DNA of 64,000 nt from Hybos culiciformis (taxonomy: Eukaryota > Arthropoda > Insecta > Diptera > Hybotidae). Both the position numbers and the translations under genes were made by a program. Below the pieces are notes generated by a model. The model ran no database searches, was not told the DNA's origin, and saw nothing but the letters and a program-made list of their open reading frames with translations. The stretch spans positions 170,290-234,289 of the forward strand of contig CAXFZM010000277.1 of the NCBI GenBank assembly GCA_964007475.1, read 5' to 3'. This document shows, in pieces, positions 57,486-64,000 of the stretch. The stretch's first letter is position 1, and each line of letters opens with the position of its first letter.

Positions 57486-57655
57486 TGTAAACAAAATTTG
57501 TTATACAACTCGTTCTGTATTTACCCAAAAATACATTGACACTTGTCAATTTATATCACTCGACCTTCGGTCTCGTGATATAAGTATTGACTCGTGTCAA
57601 TGTATTTTTGTGTATACAGAACTCTTAATTAATAACAAATTTAGTTTACATATAC
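57486..57655. repeat. Hairpin of ~75-bp arms around CTCGACCTTCGGTCTCG
   Basis: TATGTAAACAAAATTTGTTA at the left is mirrored by TAACAAATTTAGTTTACATA at the right. AAAATACATTGACAC mirrors GTGTCAATGTATTTT. The loop region is ATATCACTCGACCTTCGGTC. The arms are imperfect. It is probably a MITE or a hairpin RNA source. Confidence 0.75.
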
Positions 57656-57774
57656 AATAATCTACTATTAACATTATGTAGATAAAATTAATATCTTACA
57701 TTTCTCTAAATTTGATTTAAATATAAGGAAAAATAACAGAAAATCGATTTTTAGGTACCTTTTATTCAAATAGG

Positions 57775-58180
57775 TAAATTAGTAAAACAAACGGTCTAAA
57801 ATATTCAGCGATTAAAGCCTACAACTCGCTGCCCAAACCAATTAAAGATTGCAAACCACTTAACAAATTTGTTTTTAAATTAAAGAAATATATTAGAAAT
57901 AAATAAAAATAATTACAACGTGATACACAACTTAATAAGTACTTTTTAATTTAATTTTTAATGTAACTAACTTCCTTATAAAAATTTTTTTTTATAATTT
58001 ATTAATTTTTTTCAAATTTTCAATTGAATAGTTTTGACGAGAAAAATAAAAAATAATACTTATACCAGCTGATTTAGCTGATTGTATTTAAATATAAAGT
58101 TAAAAGTTATTAAAATGACATTATGTGGAAAATTGTAAATTAAAGGATATATAATAAATAAATAAAAAATAAATAAATAA
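57775..58180 (+). mobile_element. LINE 3' remnant
   Basis: The frame to 57906 reads KYSAIKAYNSLPKPIKDCKP, LNKFVFKLKKYIRNK and stops, the typical C-terminal end of a non-LTR retrotransposon ORF2 (A-x-x-x-WNSLP pattern, here YNSLP). A 3' UTR of about 250 bp follows and ends in AATAAATAAATAAA-type repeats, a usual LINE tail. Confidence 0.7.
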
Positions 58181-60319
58181 AGTTGTGATCAAAGCATGAT
58201 CAAGCCAGTAACCACATCAGTACTTTTCTTTTATTGCTTTTTCTGATATTAAATTATCATTTTAACAATTAGTCCATGAGGAAAGAATATGTAAATTCAA
58301 TGTAAGTTAAATTTGAGAAGGTAATTTAGTCTGTAAATCATTCAGCAATATTGTTATCTATGTTATTTTGGCCAATAACACATTGCAGATGTTATGCACA
58401 TAAAAAGTTTATTTGACCGAATAAAAAAAAATATTGAAATAAAATTTCATAAAAAAAGTTAAGGATAAATAAAACATAATATATAACATGTACTCCAAAC
58501 AAAAAAAAAATTAGTTGGAAATTAATAAAACTGATACTTAAATACATAATTCATTTTTAAATAGTAAGTACTTAAGTAAGAATTTCAAAATTCTAAATTC
58601 AATACTACTTACCAATTTTATGTCAATCATTTTAATCATATTTTTTACTTAATATAATATGTAAATTATATTTTATGAATTCTAGAAGTGTAATTATATA
58701 AAAATACAAGTTACATCCATATATAAAGATAATAAACAGATTATCAGTTTCAAACAATTTTTTTTTTTGTATTTTGATGGTGTTAGCAAAATAAAATAAA
58801 ATAAATGGAAAGTATTTTATTTCCTAAACCTTCAAATAAAAATACAAAAAAAAAAGCTGAGCAATCGATGTTTGAAACTGATAAATTATTTTTTATTCTT
58901 AATCAATGGTATGTCCAAAAAGAAAATTTTATACTGTATGTAAAAATACAAATAACTTCATTTAATAAAAAGAAATTAGCCAAAGGGTCTTAAACTTAAA
59001 ACATAAAAAAAAGAAAATTTGTGCTTGGTTTCACAAATTGAAAGTTAAAGAAACATTTTTTTATGTATTCTTGTACAATGTTGAACTGTGAAATTTTGAG
59101 ATTCTATTTGTTAAGAGAAAAATAATTTTATAGCTGGGGTGTTCAAATTTTTCAATTTTGGTTCTTATTTCTGAACGGTTTAGCTAAAACTATAAAATTT
59201 TCTAGTTTTAATTTTAGGTTTGAATATTATATAATGGTCAAACGTTATTACAGTCAAATGTATACAGCCCTACAACTCATCGGATGGATTAAAAAGTTGT
59301 GTTTAGTGCTTGTTCTGTTTCTTACCAGGGTAGACGTTAAATAAATTTAATTATAGATACTCACTTAACTTAAAATCGAGATCATCCCAGAAGTATTATT
59401 ATAGAATAAGACAATAAATAGTACAAAAAAAAAGATCATATTAAAAGATAATAAAGAATTAGGTCGAAAATCTGAAAAAGGACATTAATAGGTACATGTA
59501 TTTCGTTAAAAAAAGAAAACTTTTATAAAACATTTTTTTGTTTTTTTATAAATAATTAATAATTTTTATTAATTTTTTTAAACTGTTGTTAATAAACCAT
59601 TTAAAAAATAGAAAACGTTTCTTCATATTTAGAAAATTGCACAAAAAATACATAATTTCTAATTTTATATTTAAAAAAAATCCGTACACGTGTCGGAAGA
59701 ATGTTTTACCACATATGTATATAAAATACAAATATATAATTGAAAATTTTAGAAATTTATATTAAACTACTTAACATATAAAATATAACTTTGTTTGTTT
59801 TAACTTTTAATTTTAAAATTTCATAGAAAAAAGAACAAAATTATTTTAAATTAATTTAAGGTTTGCAAAATTACTTCGTCATGAAGAAATAAAAATTTTA
59901 TAAAATAAAATTTTAGCTTAAATAATGGTTATGAAATGAATTGTTAATAATACAATTGATAAGTAATCAATTGAAATTTTGAACGATTTTATATGGCATG
60001 ACTTAAGACTTGATTACTATGGAGATTCTAGTCATTCTAATTCAACAACAAATTTATTTACCGGCCGATCAACAATCTGTAATGTGCGGTGGATCGAAAA
60101 TCAATGTGAACAAAATTTCAACACACACAATTTGAAATCGAATTTAAAAATTATTAATGCTTTTTCTATTTATTTTTATTTTTCGTTATTAAAATCAAAA
60201 AACATCTGTGAATTGCTTACAAGGAGCTAAAAAGTAAAATGATTATGGATGACGTATAATATATTTAAATGCATAAGTTTTCAATACAAAAAATATATTT
60301 TGATTGGAAAACGCTTAAA
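58181..60319. other. AT-rich stretch, no gene
   Basis: Short frames at 58805 and 59979 start with methionine but have no family features. Nothing else is recognised, although 59979-60120 is slightly richer in G+C and could be 5' UTR of the next gene. Confidence 0.4.
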
Positions 60320-60595
60320 ATGCATCCAACATTAAACAGTAGTGGAAATAATCAAAATGAAACTGAAAATGGAAATGGAAATGAGAGAGCAATGTTGCTA
60401 TTAGAAAATAGTTCATCAGCATCGTATCTATTACGTCCACAATCATTGATTGCGCCTGAAAAAGAACCGGTTAATTTTACAATTAATATCTTAGGCGCAC
60501 CTCCAGAAGTAGTACAATTTGTTGAACATATCAAATCAGTAGCTGAACAATTTTTATATCATTGGAAAACTTTTCCAATTGGTAATTCAATTTAA
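60320..60595 (+). CDS. First coding exon of an unidentified gene
   Basis: ATG at 60320 opens MHPTLNSSGNNQNETENGNG, then AMLLLENSSSASYLLRPQSL and EPVNFTINILGAPPEVVQFV, ending LYHWKTFPI before a donor (ATTG/GTAATT) after 60581; read through, the frame stops at 60593-60595. The Asn/Gly-rich start followed by a conserved-looking, amphipathic segment suggests the N-terminus of a real protein. A longer start at 60269 is possible. I do not recognise the family, and later exons were not found in the window. Confidence 0.5.
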   Translation: MHPTLNSSGNNQNETENGNGNERAMLLLENSSSASYLLRPQSLIAPEKEPVNFTINILGAPPEVVQFVEHIKSVAEQFLYHWKTFPIGNSI

Positions 60596-61162
60596 TAATA
60601 CCTATTTAATTATTTTAACAGTTTATAACTTATTATAATTCTAATATACTTTATATAAATTTTTAGAGTTTAGCCAATTTAAATTTTTTTCCTCTAAGGT
60701 ATTTAAATTTACGTAAATTCAAAATGCTAAAATTATCTACATCCATTGGTTTTCGAATGATATTATTGGAAAAATTCTAAGATACGTCAATAAAAAGCTA
60801 AAAATGTAGTTTTGGAAATTTTTTTTTTCTCTCAAAAATAAACTGAAAAAAAAAATATAAAAAAGTTGTATCAATGGTCCATTTAATGAGAAAAATAAAA
60901 ACTTTGAAATACTAAATAAATCAATCTTGAAGAAAAAACTAATTATGAACTTCCAAAGATATCATACCTACATAAATGATAAAAAAGTATTTATCAAAGC
61001 TTAAAATTTTATATTAAAAATTAAATAATTTGTAATTGAGAAATAAAGGGTTAAAGATCAAGTAGTCCTCGAGCATATTAAAACAATTATAAACATTTCT
61101 ATAAACGTTACAAAATTTAGAAATTTTTTTTTGTCAGACATGGTTTTTTTTAGTTTGATTAA
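60596..61162. other. AT-rich stretch, no feature
   Basis: Intron of the preceding gene if it is spliced. Nothing was recognised. Confidence 0.5.
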
Positions 61163-61169
61163 GTAGTAC

Positions 61170-61387
61170 CATAGATTAAGAATATACATAGATTCTTAGC
61201 TTCATACGACATTATTTTTGGTATTTTCATGTGAATGTGTTAGTAAAACTAAATAAAATACGTGATAATTTTCAATATATGAAAAGAATTTTATTTAGTT
61301 TTACTAACACCTTCACATAAAAATACCAAAAAAAGATTGAAAAAATGTTGTATGAAGCTATACATCTTTCTGTATTCTTAATCTATG
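61170..61387. mobile_element. 218-bp MITE, same family as 29434-29648
   Basis: The ends are CATAGATTAAGAATATACAT and TGTATTCTTAATCTATG and GTAGTAC is duplicated on both sides (61163-61169, 61388-61394). The sequence is collinear with the reverse complement of the 29.4-kb copy and very similar. Confidence 0.88.
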
Positions 61388-61394
61388 GTAGTAC

Positions 61395-62175
61395 CTACAT
61401 GATACATGATACATGAAGAATTTAGAAAATATCACCATAATAATGTAATGCCGTTTCAAAATAAAATACTTTTTATAAAATTAAAATCAAATTTTAACTT
61501 TTAGTGCCTATTTCCATTTTTCGATGGGGTTTGTAGCACATTTTTTTAAACTCTGAAAAGGAAAATTTTAATGTTTCCATCAATTTCAATTTGAACCGGG
61601 AATGGATGAAAAAAATGTTTTTTCTTAATTAAAATTAAAAATCAATGAAAATTATGCGAAAAAAAAAAATATAATTTTATTTTAAAAGATTCTACAAACA
61701 CTTTTTCACTTTTTGAGTTCTCTTAATTTCGGAACAGGCTCTTAGAAGCCTTCTTGATTAATTAATAATAATAAAATCTAAAAATAAAAAAAATCTTGTT
61801 TCTTGTTTTATATGTTTTATAATTTTTATATATTATTTTTTTATTTATTAATGATTACTAACAAATTTTGTATTATTTCTGATTCATTTTTATTAGCGTT
61901 CTTCAAAATAAAAACAAAAGTCAAAATTAAAAAAAAAATTTTAAACAAATTTTATTGTATTTTTAGTTACAAATTTCCGAATGAAATCTCAATGATTTAA
62001 AATGGGTTTTAAACAAAAATAAATATTCAAGCTTGATAAAATATGTAAAATTATTAGTGCAACAAAACTCCTCTGTCGGAAAATTTTTTTGCCAGATATT
62101 ACAAATAAATAAAAAAAATGTTCACAGTAAGAATAAATTTTACATATTTTTTAAATAAACAATCATCTTTCTCAC
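61395..62175. other. AT-rich stretch, no gene
   Basis: No continuation of the WDR20-like reading and no other feature is recognised. Confidence 0.5.
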
Positions 62176-62347
62176 CTCTTCGTTATAAAGTTTATCAGGC
62201 TCACGTCGTCCAAGTTGTATTAATTGAATTTGTCAGGCGGTAAATCCGACTAGCAATGGAGCTTCATCAGAATTAGTAAAATTTAAATAATGGCAACTGA
62301 AATTTGTTCCTTTATATAATTTTTTATCTATATTTGCTTTCAGAACC
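62176..62347 (-). pseudogene. WDR20-like WD-repeat exon with an in-frame TGA
   Basis: On the minus strand the exon begins after TTTTTTTAG at 62347 and ends at a GTGAGA donor before 62176. It reads DKKLYKGTNFSCHYLNF, EAPLLVGFTA, TGA, QIQLIQLGRREPDKLYNEE. WDR20 has KGT-x-x-(T/S)CHDFN and LLVGFSAGQVQ in this order, so the TGA (62233-62235) stands exactly where Gly (GGA) is expected, a single-base change. WDR20 binds and activates the USP12/USP46 deubiquitinases. Neither the preceding nor the following exon is seen nearby. Either this is a fragment pseudogene or the change is an allele or sequencing error. Confidence 0.6.
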
Positions 62348-62936
62348 CTAAAAAAAACAAAATATTTTAATTTATAAAAACAATAAGTTGTAAGTTTTAA
62401 TCACACTTTTTAGAATAAAAGATTGTTTTCATTTAATAGTACTTTATTGATTGAAAATTGAAAATTAACTGTACTTAAAAATAACCTATCCCAACATTTA
62501 TATAATTAAATTCTTTATTTAAAATATACATAAAATAATATTTGGAATACAAACAAAGTGATAATATAAACAAAGTATAATATTTTGTTCTACATATTAT
62601 TGCCTAACATGTGGCATAGATTAAATCGACACTTGAAATATATTATATTGCTTTCTAAGGGTTTAGCAATATATTAACAAAGAAACAAAGACTGACATCT
62701 GGGTCACATTATATTTTAAGAACATTTAATTTGATATGAATTTGGGAGGTTTTATTAGTAATCTTATTTTATATTCTACAAAGTAAATTATTCTTTTAAG
62801 ATTAGGTACAAAAAAAGAAATTAATTTTGAATAAATTATATTTGATTTGATTGTTAATAAAAACAAAAATGGGTACTCTTCCGTTTTCACAATTTTTTGC
62901 GCCGGCTAAGGATTAGGATCAAAAAAAAAAAAAATC
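62348..62936. other. AT-rich stretch, no gene
   Basis: Nothing was recognised. Confidence 0.5.
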
Positions 62937-63125
62937 TTATTGCAAAACAAATCTTAAAATTATTTTCTGAATAGATTCAATTCTTTCCACATGATTCATA
63001 TAAAAAGGAGACCAAACTTGTGGAGAATATACCCAATTAGGTCGCACCAAAAAGGTAAGCAATGATTTCAGAACATAGGAGTCTTCAAATTCTTTAGACG
63101 AGCGTTTAACAAAACCACCTAGCAT
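62937..63125 (-). pseudogene. LINE reverse-transcriptase thumb fragment
   Basis: The minus-strand frame reads LGGFVKRSSKEFEDSYVLKS, LLTFLVRPNWVYSPQVWSPF and HVERIESIQKIILRFVLQ, the conserved region after the catalytic part of Jockey/CR1-type reverse transcriptases (LGF-x-x-R, LVRP-x-LEY-x-x-x-VW, IE-x-x-Q). Upstream and downstream parts are missing. Confidence 0.75.
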
Positions 63126-63229
63126 TGATTTAGTTCATTTATGATGTTGTTGAAATGAATTTTTGTAGGAATTGCCCATTTTGCCCATTTCGTAGGGTAG
63201 GGACCAAATTTTGTTTTTTTTTTTCAGTT

Positions 63230-63530
63230 TTTCTGACTAACGAGGGACGGCCTCCGCCTCCTCTTACCCGCTTCGTGCACCACTAATTCGAAATTTTCAT
63301 TCAAAAGAAAATGCATTTAGAAGTAGCTGATTATAATTTTTCCAAAAAAACGTTTGGATTTGACATCTGGGACTCTGGGAGGCCACCTGTAACCAAACAA
63401 ATTGAGGCTAAAAAATTAACATATCAAAACTTTGGTAGGCTGTATCTTCGAAACGAGGCCTTTCTCCCAAAAATGCTTTGGATTTGGAGGTTTGGGCATC
63501 GGCTGTACCCTTTCACCAAATTTTAATCAA
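63230..63530 (+). repeat. Repeat family shared with 8937-9135 and 43796
   Basis: GGATTTGGAGGTTTGGGCAT, then CGGCTGTACCC and, further on, GCATAAACTGCAGCC follow the same order as GGAAGTTTGGGCACCGCC, TCTACCCCC and ACATAAACTGCACTT at 9110-9185. The open frames here are not supported as genes. Confidence 0.6.
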
Positions 63531-64000
63531 ATCAAAACTGTAGGCATAAACTGCAGCCAAAAATCGTTTTGGAAGGAAAAAAAACTGACCTGCCAAAATT
63601 ATTTTTGTTTAAAAGAAAAAATATTTAAGTGCCTATATACCTGATAATTTTCCGAGCAGATTTTGTTGTTTTCCTCGCTGGATGAAAAAAAATCTGGACA
63701 GATTTTTAAAATCAATATTTATACTTACTGCCTAATGTGCTCGTAAGATTGATTAAATAATATGTTTTGACAATTCAGATTAATTTTTAGATTTTGTTCT
63801 CGAAAAAAAACTAAAACTTTAAATTTTAATAATTTCAAAATTTTTACGTTCATAAGCTTACTTTGCTTTATTGACCGGAAATGACAGGTTTTATTAATTT
63901 GATTTTGGAGCTTACAAACCATGGATATCTAAAGGCGCCAGCACCTGATATTTTGTGTTCCACAAAATTGCTCAGCTGATAGTTTAAAATTCACTGTTTT
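63531..64000. other. AT-rich window end, no feature
   Basis: Nothing was recognised. Confidence 0.5.

Noticed and set aside
62233..62235. TGA reassignment as a sense codon
   Set aside because: Other genes here end in TGA or have none internally (Clic, Piwi-like and FLYWCH-MULE-RING exons are all free of it), and insects use TGA as stop.

Overview
This looks like a stretch of insect nuclear genome. It is very AT-rich, the genes are split by GT-AG introns, the recognisable genes are animal ones (Clic, an ELKS/Bruchpilot-type protein, a Piwi-type Argonaute fragment, WDR20, a Nudix hydrolase), and it is packed with transposons (hAT, MULE, MITEs, a non-LTR element ending in TTAGG units, a Ty3/gypsy element). 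There is no bacterial-type operon and no CRISPR array. I cannot name the order or species; an insect with a large repeat-rich genome, for example a hemipteran, would fit. All family assignments come from reading the translations by eye. Layout: 1-1 kb holds a ~100-bp tandem repeat and the last exon of a Nudix (NUDT7/8-like) gene. 3.9-9.5 kb is Clic on the minus strand, with four exons visible; the exon for the thioredoxin-like N-terminal domain is not found, and a 634-bp foldback sits in that intron. 9.75-11.2 kb is a cluster of MITEs and hAT pieces, two of them nested. 11.3-17.9 kb is a four-exon plus-strand gene for a Piwi-type N-terminal region that has no PAZ, MID or PIWI domain and ends in an Arg/Ser-rich and QPAS-repeat tail; its third intron is full of SINE-like and tandem repeats. 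18-20.4 kb has three small exon-like ORFs. 20.8-24.7 kb is a frameshifted non-LTR retrotransposon. 25.1-26.4 kb carries three ELKS exons. 27.8-28.4 kb is a two-exon acidic-tail gene with one in-frame TGA. 30.4-36 kb is a decayed Ty3/gypsy pol with minisatellites on both sides and a hAT element inserted in its integrase. 37-50 kb is almost entirely mobile elements and satellites, including four hAT insertions with 8-bp target duplications (one nested in another) and a ~960-bp palindromic satellite that reverses orientation. 50.7-56.3 kb is a minus-strand gene encoding FLYWCH-like zinc finger, MULE transposase and C3HC4 RING domains; a 2,251-bp segment holding its three central exons is tandemly duplicated with no difference seen. 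56-64 kb holds LINE remnants, a MITE matching the one at 29.4 kb, an unidentified plus-strand exon and a WDR20-like exon with a nonsense codon. The strongest candidates for new biology are the truncated Piwi-like gene, the FLYWCH-MULE-RING gene with its frame-incompatible exon duplication, the Clic gene without its redox-domain exon, and the palindromic satellite.
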